From positions 6,776,914-6,840,913 of the forward strand of contig OX438749.1 in NCBI GenBank assembly GCA_949316235.1: a DNA stretch of 64,000 bases, read 5' to 3'. The position numbers and the translations under genes are program-made. This DNA comes from Oegoconia quadripuncta (Eukaryota; Arthropoda; Insecta; Lepidoptera; Autostichidae). The notes under the pieces are model-generated. The model had not been told where the DNA came from. It saw only the letters and a list, made by a program, of their open reading frames with translations, and did not search any database. Positions 19,963-29,488 of the stretch are shown piece by piece. The first letter of the stretch is position 1, and every line of letters begins with the position of its first letter.

Positions 19963-20426
19963 AGGAGTATGGAGGTGGAGACTGTATTTCTGGATTATAA
20001 CAAAAATCTTGGGAGTACGCACAGGATTACGAAAGCCGAGCTTAGCCGTCATTAGTGCGCGACAGAATAATGGTTGCGATTTAAATCAGTTGTCTGAAGG
20101 CTCTTAGAGTAGGTAGGGACTTATTATAGCTTGGTAGTATTTTTATATGTGAATTTCACGTCACATTAGCTCAATAACGATCGACATAAGTTGAGCTTAC
20201 TGTGACCTTTAGACCGAGACTACATGGTACACTCAGTAACGGCCTAATTTACAAAAAAATATATCTAAGTTTGAAGTTTGATATAAGCCGTCCAAAGTCA
20301 ACATTTTAAATAACCATGGTGTGACTATCAAACATATATTCATAATCATTTTACAAAATCCAAAAATTAATAGATTGAGATGGTTGATGTGATGATCCAT
20401 AAATTCCAACCGTTCTTATCCATAAA
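19963..20426. other. No gene recognised
   Basis: No shared repeat or convincing open frame; the 76-codon frame at 19877-20107 starts inside the LINE remnant. Confidence 0.45.
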
Positions 20427-20576
20427 AATTTACAAACGCTTTCTAAGCCCGTTTTAGTTATAGTGTGTTTTGTCTCTGTCGTTCATAAGGAAATGTAATG
20501 AAAGAAAGTGACAAAACATTCTTTAACTAAAACAGGCTTATAAGCCTGTTAACGCTTTATAAAGCGTTTGTAAATT
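20427..20576. mobile_element. Foldback MITE, ~150 bp
   Basis: The arms are inverted copies: AATTTACAAACGCTTT plus GTTTTAGTTATAGTGTGTTT on the left, and AAAGCGTTTGTAAATT with TTCTTTAACTAAAAC on the right. The right arm carries an additional ~17 bp (AGGCTTATAAGCCTG, itself palindromic) absent from the left arm. No open frame. Confidence 0.78.
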
Positions 20577-20639
20577 TGTGTGAATAAGAGGGCAAAAGTT
20601 TTAATGTCCAATCGTGTGGTTGAAACATTAACCAACGCT

Positions 20640-20768
20640 CGTAGCATGACATCGTGTGTCGCGTACGAGGCAGGAGTCAGAGTGAGATAGTTGTATATTT
20701 CGTCCAAGTGAATGAGCAGGACAAATATTATCTCGCGCGACATAAAAGTTTATCGCGTTTGTCATACT
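20640..20768 (+). mobile_element. Repeat I, full copy
   Basis: It runs from CGTAGCATGACATCGTGTGT through AGTTGTATATTTCGTCC and AATGAGCAGGACAAATATTA to TTTATCGCGTTTGTCATAC. A close inverted copy lies at 46177-46314 and a partial one at 12683-12770. Its two ends are loosely inverted (GCATGACA.. and ..TGTCATAC), so it may be a small MITE. Confidence 0.72.
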
Positions 20769-21084
20769 ACTAGTGCAGATCTTATTTCGAAGCGAGGGTG
20801 TGATGAAAGTCGGTTATACAGATCACAACACTTGTACTACCTTATTTGTATTATCTATTGTGAAATATACACTATAAACCACTTAAACTTTTCGAAATCA
20901 CAAACGCTGTTGGTCACTCTTTATGAAGGTTATAATTTCGAACCTATGACGTTTAGTTTTTAAGGAATTAATTTACGTAATTTTGTTCAATATGCAATAC
21001 AGTTTCAATATAGTTTTATTAAATTTCTTAATTATTAATATAGTAATATTACAAATTTTGTACTCTCACTTAGCTTGCGGGCGT
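20769..21084. other. No gene recognised
   Basis: AT-rich. An 83-codon frame at 20712-20963 starts in repeat I and has no domain. Confidence 0.45.
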
Positions 21085-21126
21085 CATGTTAGAGTTTTTA
21101 CCATAAAATATAGACACTCTGTACGT
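21085..21126 (+). repeat. Repeat E 3' fragment
   Basis: GCGGGCGTCATGTTAGAG, TTTTTACCATAAAATATAG and ACACTC match the right half of repeat E. The left half is missing or too diverged to read. Confidence 0.5.
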
Positions 21127-21176
21127 CAAAAGTAGCCTACAGGAGGGGACATAAAAAACCACATAGCTACGTATGT

Positions 21177-21390
21177 AAAACGAGTTAGATCCTTTGCTGG
21201 TACACTTTATTTAAAGAAATAAGTCTCCCTAGACTACTTGTATATAATGTATATATATATATATACACACCCGAAAAACAATACCCTCCTTCCTGTATCA
21301 GTCCGGTAAAATGAAAGTGTAATCTACAAGTAGTCGAGGGAGACTTATTTGTTTAAATGAATTGTACCAGCAAAGGCCCTAACTCGTTTT
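21177..21390. mobile_element. Palindromic MITE with 65 bp arms and a TA-repeat centre
   Basis: The left arm starts AAAACGAGTTAGATCCTTTG and includes AAATAAGTCTCCCTAGACTA. The right arm is its near-perfect inverse, ending CAAAGGCCCTAACTCGTTTT. A (TA)n run lies at 21248-21264 inside the loop. The element is 214 bp with no open frame, so it would depend on a transposase supplied in trans. Confidence 0.83.
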
Positions 21391-21734
21391 CTATATTGAA
21401 AATGAAACGCTCATAACAAATTTGTTCCCGACGGCTAGCTCTTATTAGAGCAATGATTACTGAACGATAGACGTTGTCTAATTGCACAGTTCGATAAATA
21501 GAGTACTATAATTTAGCTGTAATCGAGTAGGAAGGCGGATACGGGTTACTTCCAGAGACTAATGTAAACTTATCTTGGTCGCAACGTCATAATTACAACT
21601 TTGAAGTCTGATCGATCGATTTTAAGCTTAAAGGTACTTAGTAGAATTCTATTAAGTCTACTTCTGTCCTTCCTTGTTTAGTAGGTAGCTTTTAAATAAA
21701 TCTACTGATTCATGTCCGCATTTAAAAAGTTACT
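21391..21734. other. No gene recognised
   Basis: No shared repeat or open frame recognised. Confidence 0.45.
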
Positions 21735-22070
21735 CTTTTTTTTTAATGCACAACGGATTGGTACTTGACCTCATTCACACCTGATGTTAAGTGAAGATGA
21801 GGTCGAAGGTGGAAGCGTACTGACCCGGAAAGCCCAACACATTTGGGGGACTGGCTATCTTATCTCTGACAACCGGAACACAACAATGCTATTAACATTG
21901 CTGCTTGGCGGCAGAATTAGATAAGATGGTGGTAGCTAGACAGGCGGACATTTAAAATGCCCTACCACCAACCAAACCGAGTACTTAAAACATGTACCCC
22001 GCTGGGGATCGAACCTACGACCTCCGAATCGTAAACCCAATGTTGTTTACATTGAGCCACGGAGGCGGTT
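21735..22070 (-). mobile_element. SINE-1, full length
   Basis: This is one of the most complete copies. On the minus strand the head GCCTCCGTGGCTCAATGTAA, box B GGTTCGATCCCCAGCGGGGT, the whole body and an A tail (plus-strand T run at 21735-21743) are present. It can serve as the reference for the family in this window. Confidence 0.9.
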
Positions 22071-22160
22071 ATAACTCTCTACTATAGTCTATAATACTAT
22101 AGTCTCAACCCGATATGGCCATTTTGGGTATGGAACAATAATTAAGTTTATTTTTTAAAT

Positions 22161-22256
22161 ATTTTTTTTATGCATAACGTGTTAGCACTTGAGCTCAATC
22201 ACACCTGATGTTAAGTGAAGATGAAGCCGAAGGTGAAAGCGTACTGACCCAGAATT
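22161..22256 (-). mobile_element. SINE-1 3' end, 5'-truncated
   Basis: The T run and CTCAATCACACCTGATGTTA, GTGAAGATGAAGCCGAAGGT and AAGCGTACTGACCCAGA form the 3' 95 bp of the SINE on the minus strand. Truncation is at the 5' end, as expected from incomplete reverse transcription. Confidence 0.8.
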
Positions 22257-22975
22257 TAATTTGAAAACCAAACGATGTCACAGCCTGTGACCCTGTGACT
22301 CACAGGGTTATCAATAAATATTTAAAAACATCCAAAGTTTGTTTTGGCTAAAACATCATTTATCAAGCTGTCACTAAGTGGCCTTATTATAAAGACATTA
22401 AGTTTGAACCCAGTTGAGATCATCATTACAAGATTAGTGATAGATAATTGGCGTGTTACGTCTTTAACATTAGGTTCTATTAAACATTTTGGTTGTTGTA
22501 ATGGTTTCAAATAACTACGATTATTTTTATAGATTCAAAAAATTTTTGGAATAGAATTTTTCTAAAGATTTTAATTTGTAGACTATGCGAGTGTAAAGTA
22601 GCAGTAGTAGGTGGGACCATGGAACTCTTCTCATATTGACAACAAAATAACGTTACAAAGTCCATATCGTTTTGTGATTTGATGAATCCCTTTTGTCCCG
22701 GAAAAGGAGAAAAAAAATGTAATTTACCTAAAATCCATCCAAAATCGGGTGAATTTGCCATAATCGTCACGTTAGGCAGGCGAGTTTGGCGGACGCAGAT
22801 TTTTTGGTAGCCTTGCACTAATAACGCTCTGTCGATCATTGGTGTAATATATGAAATTTATTCACGTAGTTTGTATCTGCATCCCTATTTAATACCGCAT
22901 AACCTCCCTTTTTCAAATGTACTGTCCAGATACCCAAAGGTGCTGACGTTTTAGTGATAAGGTCGCCAATTTGTA
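22257..22975. other. No gene recognised
   Basis: A small inverted pair (CCCTGTGACTCACAGGG, 22292-22308) is present. The 110-codon minus-strand frame at 22507-22839 and the 62-codon one beside it show no recognisable domain or composition shift. Confidence 0.45.
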
Positions 22976-23040
22976 CATTCTATTCTTACCACTTTTCTTT
23001 TCTGTTGTACAATAAAGTGTATTTGTATTGTATTGTGTAA
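22976..23040 (+). mobile_element. LINE 3' tail-like fragment
   Basis: TTGTACATTCTATTC, CTGTTGTACAATAAAGTGTA and TTTGTATTGTATTGTG form a short 3' end with a polyadenylation-like signal and a repetitive tail. It resembles other tails in this window (10030, 14500, 35550). Too short for a family call. Confidence 0.4.
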
Positions 23041-23267
23041 TATACTGTTTTTCATATACGAAATTAAAAAAAAAATGATATATCAAAATCTATTTATTAT
23101 CGTCCGACGAGACACCACAATTGTTATGGCTTTGTGTGTGTATGTGTCCAGTTTTATACGAATGTAAAGCGTGGTCCGAATTGAGCGCGGTTCTTCTATA
23201 TAACAGACTAAACGAAGGGACAGGTTATTAGCATGTTTCATGAAAGTGGGTTAAGCTTTTTCAAAGA
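23041..23267. other. No gene recognised
   Basis: Contains a GTGTGTGTATGTGTCC patch near 23133-23148 and otherwise nothing recognised. Confidence 0.4.
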
Positions 23268-23340
23268 TATTAACACAGTTCTTTGGAGTATTTGGATGAC
23301 ATTATAGTCTTTCGAGAGTTTTCTAAATTTTAAATTTTAG
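23268..23340 (+). repeat. Repeat K, copy 2 (reads as LDD motif)
   Basis: TTAACACAGTTCTTTGGAGT, ATTTGGATGACATTATAGTC and TTTCGAGAGTTTTC translate to SLEYLDDIIVFREF, resembling the gypsy reverse transcriptase YLDDIIVF box. The DNA flanks match the copies at 10775 (inverted) and 59650, so the motif is part of a dispersed repeat. Confidence 0.4.
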
Positions 23341-23639
23341 TTATTCAGTGTAGGCTACATAATACTGTATAAAAACATACAGTAGATTAAATGGAAAGCC
23401 TAAAACAGCTTTCTATTTGGCTGAGGTAAACGACGAATTTCCACGTTATAAGAGTGCGATGAATCTTTATCAGTGACAGGTACAAGCACTGAGCTTGTCT
23501 AAGCACTCCACCTTATCTCCCTGACGGGCGTAGGTAGGTACGTATTGATTGTTATATCTCTGCTTATTCCGCGCTTTAGATAGAGACAACCGCATTACCT
23601 AAAACCTATTTCTTTTTCGAACAGTTTCACAGAGAATAA

Positions 23640-23835
23640 AGATTTCATTTTTATCCCGTTTCAACTTATAACCGAGTTATAAGTTTGACCGCTATGTGTG
23701 TGTCTGTCTGTCTGCACCACTGTACCTCTTAAAGACTGGATCGATTTCGATGCGGTTTTTTATTTGAAAGCAGGTTTTCTAGCGGTGATTCATAGACGTT
23801 TTATCAAAATCGATTTATCCGTTTTGTTTTAATCG
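23640..23835 (+). repeat. Repeat L-like dispersed sequence
   Basis: GTGTGTGTCTGTCTGTCTGC, ACTGGATCGATTTCGATGCG, AGCAGGTTTTCTAGCGGTG and TTTATCAAAATCG are typical of a common lepidopteran dispersed repeat built around a (TCTG)n run and a CCGATTTxGATGxxxTT phrase. Similar phrases occur at 51660-51840 and 53715-53765. No coding capacity. Confidence 0.4.
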
Positions 23836-24588
23836 CTTGTTTTCTAGGGGGTTTCTAAATTTTCAATTGATAGTTATCAGTTAAATGTCGTAGGTATAGG
23901 TATCCTTATCGTCATTAGCGGTGGAACTACGAAAATACAACAAAAACACTATGAACGCGTTGAATAAAAAGCGATGCAAGTCGCGCCTTGAGACAGGGTG
24001 ACGTTAACAGCGAGCCGTGAGTAAAACTTACTGGCAAAAGATTCTAGAAGTACCTATACCTGGAGAACCTCCAAATTTTAGTTGGCTTTTTACACGTCGG
24101 GTTTTTTTTAATGAGGTGGTTATTCTCCATATTTATTCGTTCCTCAAAAGGAATTTTATCGAAATGAGATTCGCTCCAGTGTGGTCTCTCCTATATAAAT
24201 AAAATAAGCTAGCATAACATCGTTTTTATTACCGGCTGAAGGGCTACGTGCGCCCGTTGCGATCGATGTCACGTTGAATGCATGGTGCATGTGACAGCTG
24301 TCAGATTTCCCGCGCAAATGTAAACATGGCGGTGAAATAATATCTATCTATCGAGAATATATCGTTCCATTTTTTTCGACGTTCGTTATTTCTGTAAATA
24401 AGGAAAATAGATAGGTAAATGGTACTTACATACTCGTATGTAGGTATACCTATGTACAAATTTCTAAATTATTTTATTTATAAGTAAGCTCAAGGTACAA
24501 GATTGAATTACGAATAAAGATGATGCATATAGAAAAACGAAACTCAGCGACATAGTCCAGCGAATTAGTAAGGTGAACTAGCAAATAA
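23836..24588. other. No gene recognised; one perfect 12 bp palindrome
   Basis: TGACAGCTGTCA at 24292-24303 is a perfect palindrome containing an E-box-type CAGCTG, followed by TTTCCCGCGCAAATG and an ATG with only four further codons. The patch is G- and C-richer than its flanks, but no exon or promoter can be supported. Confidence 0.4.
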
Positions 24589-24589
24589 G

Positions 24590-24768
24590 TTCAAGAGTGG
24601 AGACCACACACTGGCAAACGCAGACGCAGAGGATAGACCATTGACCTGATACAGGTCGCATGAAGTCGCTGGATGCAGCCAGTCGCTGGTTATCAAACAG
24701 TCGCTCTGGAAAACTATGGAGATGCCCTGTGTCCAGCGAATGGGCGTCCTGTAGCTGATAGGTTGATG
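24590..24768 (+). mobile_element. RTE-iii LINE 3' end
   Basis: GTGGAGACCACACACTGGCA, ACGCAGACGCAGAGG, GACCTGATACAGGTCGCATG, AGTCGCTGGATGCAGCC and CTGTGTCCAGCGAATGGGCG follow the order of the GKRxxGRP, DLxxxAGxRWM and YVQQWT-encoding end of RTE-type ORF2. It is frame-disrupted. The overlapping 84-codon minus-strand frames are shadows. Confidence 0.65.
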
Positions 24769-24841
24769 AACGTTTCGCGTGACATGCAATCGATGGTACT
24801 GAATACTTAAACGTGTCATAATAATATGCCAATGACTTAAA

Positions 24842-24910
24842 GTAAAGTCGAGAGATTTCTAGTATTGAAGTATATACGTGCCTTAACTATGACAAGGCTG
24901 GTTAACAAGT
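24842..24910 (+). repeat. 69 bp perfect direct repeat, left copy
   Basis: From GTAAAGTCGAGAGATTTCTA to GGCTGGTTAACAAGT this is identical, base for base, to 26123-26191. Flanks differ immediately on both sides. Identity contrasts with the strong decay of other repeats nearby. Confidence 0.85.
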
Positions 24911-24954
24911 TAACAATATAACACACGAAGCGAATACGGTGAAGGAAAACATTG

Positions 24955-25082
24955 CGAGGAAACCTGCAACCGTCCCCAACCCGCATTGGGCGAACGTGGT
25001 GGACTATGGCTCATACTCCCTCATATACGAGGGAAGGCCTATATCCCTGCAGTGGGATGTTTACAGGCTGATGATGATGTTT
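24955..25082 (+). mobile_element. RTE-i LINE 3' end with (GAT)n tail
   Basis: CCCCAACCCGCATTGGGCGA, ACGTGGTGGACTATGGC, GAGGGAAGGCCTATATCCCT, GCAGTGGGATGTTTACAGGC and TGATGATGATG match, inverted, the copies at 31284-31400 and 61688-61803. It is a 5'-truncated RTE-like terminus, quite well preserved. Confidence 0.75.
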
Positions 25083-26122
25083 TGAGTTTTCCGTAGTCGT
25101 ACACCGTGCTTGCTTGCATTGCAGCAAAGGTCTAACCATTGATTTATATGCTATAGACATGGTCGCGCGAACAAATCTTTTTCGCGCTTTTCTTAGCAGA
25201 TAAAACAGCACCATCTCTTAGAATCCTCGAGAACTAATAGGACTGCTGAGAATAAATGGCTAAAACCACCGAGCACTACCAAATTTTTTTTAGTCTGTGC
25301 TCATAACCTATACACAGTCACATAAAAGTGCAAGAAAAAATTACAACATTGATTAAGAAATCAGTCCACAAAATGGGGTCCAAAAACAAAAAAATCATAA
25401 TTGAAGTGTAGAGGAGGTAACCAATTTTTTTAAACATTTTATTTTACCACTTTGTCGACGTGATTAATATGTGTACCCATGCCAAATTACAAATACGATG
25501 CCACATGGATATTAGTTTTCTCTTATGTTTCCTCTTTATTGAAAAAAAAAAATACGGTGTCAAAGGTGTATTGTTTAACCAAACTCTAAGCTTTTCAAAT
25601 AATTATAGTTTGGTGTACTTAAAAATATTCACATGTTTTGGTCACTTTTCTGTGGTAAGTGATGCATTTTTTACAATATGAATTAGCATTTGATACGACA
25701 GTTCGCGAACGAATTCGAAGTATGACTGAGTTCCCATTCGCAATGATGTGGTGCCATTTTGATTGGTTTAACGACCCGATCCATACACAGTAATATACAT
25801 ATAGACATAGACATATATTTATATGACACCCCACTATAGCAACAACAATATTAATAAAAAACAAGAAAATTACTACGATATACTGAAACATGGAGATTTT
25901 GAAATGCGGTGAGTGCAGTGCGATGTCAAAAATGTAATATATAAGTGTATTGGTCTAACTCATCTCATGGTCTTAGGATATATCTGTCTCTTACCCAAAA
26001 TGTCCATATCCCAGAATGTACTTGCGCTCGTTAAACAAAATGCAGATTTACAAGAGCAGCAAAACAAAACTAAATACGCCTATAAAGATTTGTGTCCCTG
26101 ACCACTAACAGAGACGAAGGCC
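25083..26122. other. No gene recognised
   Basis: One kilobase between an RTE-i end and the second 69 bp direct repeat. Frames of 60 to 90 codons (25460-25681, 25619-25891, 25913-26101) show no domain. Confidence 0.45.
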
Positions 26123-26191
26123 GTAAAGTCGAGAGATTTCTAGTATTGAAGTATATACGTGCCTTAACTATGACAAGGCTGGTTAACAAGT
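26123..26191 (+). repeat. 69 bp perfect direct repeat, right copy
   Basis: Identical to 24842-24910; the starts are 1281 bp apart. The two could be ends of one insertion, solo copies of a young repeat, or products of a local duplication. The interior has no polymerase or transposase remnant that would decide. Confidence 0.85.
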
Positions 26192-26282
26192 CCACGTGAA
26201 TGCAGGGTCGTAAACGTTGGCCTACTCACCGTCTTAAGAACTAGGACAAACCTATCTTTAAGGTCCAGAAATTTGACGACCT

Positions 26283-26409
26283 GTTTGGTGTAGGTAGTGG
26301 TTAGTAACCTTGACTGCTACATTAAAAGGTTGCGGGTTCGAATCTGCATACGTATGTATGATGAAATTGATGAACGTTCCGAGTTGTTGATGTTTTCATT
26401 TATATGTAA
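26283..26409 (+). mobile_element. SINE-2 5' half
   Basis: The head TGTTTGGTGTAGGTAGTGGT carries a small duplication inside box A. Box B GCGGGTTCGAATC, the TATGATGAAAT-type block and GTTGATGTTTTCATTTATAT follow. The SINE then stops where repeat G begins. Confidence 0.75.
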
Positions 26410-26535
26410 ATACTAGCCATCCGCACGCGGCTTCGCTAACTTTAACGCGAAAATTTGTTTATCCTGCGGGAACTACTCACTTTATCGGGATAAAAAATAT
26501 CCTATGTCCTAATCAAGGGTATATTCTATGTAAAA
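26410..26535 (+). repeat. Repeat G, truncated copy
   Basis: ACTAGCCATCCGCACGCGGC, TTCGCTAACTTTAACGCG, CTGCGGGAACTACTCACTTT and CAAGGGTATATTCTATGT match the first half of repeat G (compare 11416 inverted). It is cut off by the LINE remnant on its right. Confidence 0.65.
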
Positions 26536-26537
26536 AA

Positions 26538-27015
26538 ATAAAATGCTATGTATGGAGTATACCTTTATACGGCTGAGAGACATGGACCTTAACGCAAAGG
26601 GATAGGGAAAGGTTAGAGGCATTCGAGATGTGGTGCTGGAGACAAATGGACGGAATAAGCTGGACCGAGAAGAGAACAAATGAATGATGGTAAAGGAGAA
26701 GAGATGCCTGTTAGCCATAGTTGAGAACCGAACAGGAAAGATCATAGGTCACTTGATACGACACGATATTTTTTTGAAGAACATAATTGAGGGAAGATTG
26801 AAGGAAAGAGAGGAAGGGGAAGACCTAGGCCTAATTACTTTGACCAAGTGAAAGAAAAGGTGAATGTCGTGTCGTACCAAGAGGTTAAAACGAAGGCGGA
26901 AAGTAGAGAGACGTGGTCATTACTCAACCGACAACAAAGCATAGCTCTTAAATTGAAGAAGAAGATACCAAAATTCATCCAATTCCGTGTCGCCCTTATT
27001 GAGCAACAAACAAAC
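26538..27015 (+). pseudogene. RTE-like LINE ORF2 C-terminal remnant
   Basis: The plus strand encodes ETWTLTQRDRERLEAFEMWC and WRQMDGISWTEKRTNE. In a second frame it encodes LLAIVENRTGKIIGHLIRHD followed by IFLKNIIEGRLKER, and in a third RPNYFDQVKEKVNVVSY and AESRETWSLL. This order is the conserved region after the polymerase domain of RTE-type LINE proteins. At least two frameshifts and an early stop (near 26571) break it. The reverse transcriptase proper is missing. A SINE-1 T run directly follows. Confidence 0.82.
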
Positions 27016-27357
27016 ATATTTTTTTTTTTTTTTTATGTACGACGGGTTCGTACTTGACCTCAATCACACCTGACGTTAAGTGAAGATGAGGTCAAAGGTG
27101 GAAGCGTACTGGCCCGGAAACCCCAATACATTTGGGGGACTGGTTATCTTATCTCTGACAACCGGAACACAACAATGTCATTAACATTGCTGTTTGGCGG
27201 CAGATTTAGATAAGATGGTGGTAGCTAGCCAGGCGGACATTTAAAATGCCCTACCACCAACCAAACCGAGTAATTAAACATGTACCCCGCTGGGGATCGA
27301 ACCCGCGACCTCCGAATCGTAAACCCAATGTTGTTTGCATTGAGCCACGGAGGCGGT
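27016..27357 (-). mobile_element. SINE-1, full length
   Basis: A complete minus-strand SINE-1 with an unbroken T run of 16 at its left (the A tail), the full body and an intact head (CCTCCGTGGCTCAATGCAAA, box B GGTTCGATCCCCAGCGGGGT). Low divergence and the long tail suggest a fairly young insertion, next to or inside the LINE's 3' end. Confidence 0.9.
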
Positions 27358-27414
27358 CAAAAACTTTCGGATAAGATAGAAGTTCGATTTCCCAAAAAAA
27401 AGATGTGTAGTATA

Positions 27415-27464
27415 TCAATCATCTGTATGCATTATACAAGCCTAGTTGCTTAATGTGCCTGACG
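27415..27464 (+). mobile_element. SINE-2 3' fragment
   Basis: AGTATATCAATCATCTGTAT, TATACAAGCCTAGTTGCTTA and ATGTGCC match the SINE-2 3' region for about 50 bp. Confidence 0.6.
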
Positions 27465-28028
27465 ACTACTTACAGACTAACAGCAACAATAACTATTGTA
27501 GCATAAAGAACAGGCGCTAAATTCTCACTCTAACGTCATACCAGTGCTCTGTAAATTGCATAATGTAAAGCCCGCTTTAATATTGTCAGTTCGCAAATAT
27601 CACACTTACACTCAAGTTCCACAAAGAGTCGCGATTTGACAACAATTGACAAATGTGAACACGATCCATAGAAAGGCCCACAATCGCCGTGAGTGACAAT
27701 GGTATCGCGTGCTAAGCGCTCCGACCAGTCTGGGTTCAATTAAGTCTAGTGATTTGTGGACGGATGCCTGAGACAGACTCTTGCACCCACTGCCCTATCC
27801 ATGTTATGCATAACGGCTTTCTATAAGGGTGAGTGCGTACTGGAGTTAAGACTTAATTAGCATCGGTTTTACTGCTTTCTAGTTATTTAAATAAAATGTG
27901 GAAAATACTAGGGCGCTTACAATGCGAGCATGTTATCATTCGCACATAGTCGTGGACACAGCAATTCAACAGTTTGTCTAAAATATATCCAGCGAATTCT
28001 TTTTTTTCTCTTACGTCCTTACTATTAA
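27465..28028. other. No gene recognised
   Basis: Unique-looking. The 67-codon minus-strand frame at 27536-27739 has no domain. Confidence 0.45.
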
Positions 28029-28110
28029 AAAAACGGACAAGTGGGAGTCTGACTCGTGTACCGAGGGTCCCGTACAAACTTGTATGAAAATTAGTTCGTC
28101 CACCACGAGA
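28029..28110 (+). repeat. Repeat M head
   Basis: AACGGACAAGTGGGAGTCTG, ACTCGTGTACCGAGGGTCCC and GTACAAAC correspond to the head of a widespread lepidopteran repeat. The presumed other end of the same element lies at 28505-28640. Confidence 0.5.
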
Positions 28111-28251
28111 TTGAGTCTTGAAATATAAGTTTATAATCGCAAAAATAATTAAAATGTCATAAAAAATAAATAAAGTGCCAAATAAAAACAATTTATAAGC
28201 TTTTATTCAACTTGCTTTGTATGTAATATGTATGTAACTTTGTCCGTTCAA

Positions 28252-28281
28252 AATTTGCATGTCAAATTAGACATGCAAATT
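28252..28281. repeat. Perfect 12 bp inverted repeat with octamer motifs
   Basis: AATTTGCATGTC and GACATGCAAATT flank six bases. Each arm contains ATGCAAAT or its complement, the sequence bound by POU-domain factors in animals. The position inside a probable repeat makes regulation speculative. Confidence 0.5.
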
Positions 28282-28504
28282 CCTTTCTACCTAAAGAGCT
28301 GAGATTTTCACACTCGTTCAAGTCTGATGCTGCAGCCGGGGTCGTCTCCTCACGAGGGGACCTCTAACGGTTAATAGCAAAAATTGTTTATTTTTTATAT
28401 GATATAACTACAAATTAACGATTTTTATTCAGACCTTATCTCGACATTACTCCAGATTAAGGTCAAGAGCGATCCCATTCTAATTAAAAAAAAGAAAAAA
28501 AAAA

Positions 28505-28640
28505 AGATATATTTTTCGGATTAATTTCAACTTGATTTTTCTACGCGTTCCTGAGAAAGATCGACACACATACGGACAACGTCGACAATCCTATGTGTTC
28601 TTTTTCTCCTTTTGAGGTACGGAACCTTAATAATTGAACC
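28505..28640 (+). repeat. Repeat M 3' end
   Basis: GAAAGATCGACACACATACG, GACAACGTCGACAATCCTAT, TTTTTCTCCTTTTGAGGTAC and GGAACCTTAA follow the usual end of repeat M. A partial relative is at 48195-48297 (TTTTGAGGTACGGAAACCTA). Confidence 0.5.
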
Positions 28641-28651
28641 ACCAATCGACT

Positions 28652-28728
28652 TCAGTAAGGGCCCATTCTCTATCTCCAGAGTGCATCATCAGATCTTAAC
28701 CAAATTTATATGGGACGGTAAATTCTAT
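28652..28728 (+). repeat. Repeat N, copy 1
   Basis: GGGCCCATTCTCTATCTCCA, GAGTGCATCATCAGATCTTA and ACCAAATTTATATGGGAC closely match 44312-44392. It follows repeat M, whose kin it may be. Confidence 0.6.
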
Positions 28729-29488
28729 ACCAAACAATTTTTTTTTCATCATGATCAAAATCCGTATTTCACGTGATCCTATTACTGATTACGAATACTA
28801 AAGAATCTGCCAATAGTATTATTATACTATAATAAACAAAATACGAACAATTACGCCTTCCGGGAAAAATTATAAGAACCTACTGGCTATTTGTATAGGT
28901 CTGATCAATATAGTATCTAGTAGCGAAAGGCCAAAGTAAGCTGATTTGTTTGTTTGAAATCGGTGGTCACGTTCGACACGAACACAACTTCATTTCAATT
29001 TAGGGGAAAATGGGGTAGAACTGGATGCTATGATGATACTTTCGACCGATTTCGGTCATGGCGACCACCTTAGTCCAATCAGTTTGGGTTGGTGCGCCCG
29101 AAGATGGCTAACATAGTTGCGGTGCATGTAAGCATGCACACCATCTACATAGTGATAATGAATGGCAGCGGTGTTGTATGCTAAAGCAAATATAAAAAAA
29201 AACTGTATGTATTTATAGGGATTCAAATTAAATTTATTTGTTTATATAGAAGCTTCTGTCCATTAATAATTATATTTCATAACATTCCATCATATATACC
29301 TACCAGTATATTATCGAAGTTCATTATCATATTAGTCTTCCAATTCAATTTTTATATCAATTTAAAATTTTGCTGAATAAATGTTTTCACGGTTAGAACT
29401 TGTGAAGCCTAATTCCTGAAATAGGAAGAGTATCCCGTATTCCAGGTCATCAGGTTTTCACCTCCAGAAGAGTTGTCATTTACATTTG
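28729..29488. other. No gene recognised
   Basis: AT-rich sequence with a G- and C-richer patch at 29040-29130. No open frame above 60 codons was worth noting. Confidence 0.45.

Noticed and set aside
22507..22839. 110-codon minus-strand frame
   Set aside because: No domain, no composition shift, no repeat copy, and AT-rich residues throughout. Not enough to call a gene.
24292..24330. Promoter or 5' exon suggested by TGACAGCTGTCA, CCCGCGCAAATG and an ATGGCGG start
   Set aside because: The frame closes after a few codons, and no splice donor or downstream coding sequence could be linked.
24842..26191. LTR retrotransposon with 69 bp LTRs
   Set aside because: The repeats are far shorter than known LTRs, the interior lacks a primer-binding site or polymerase that I can recognise, and it contains an unrelated LINE end.
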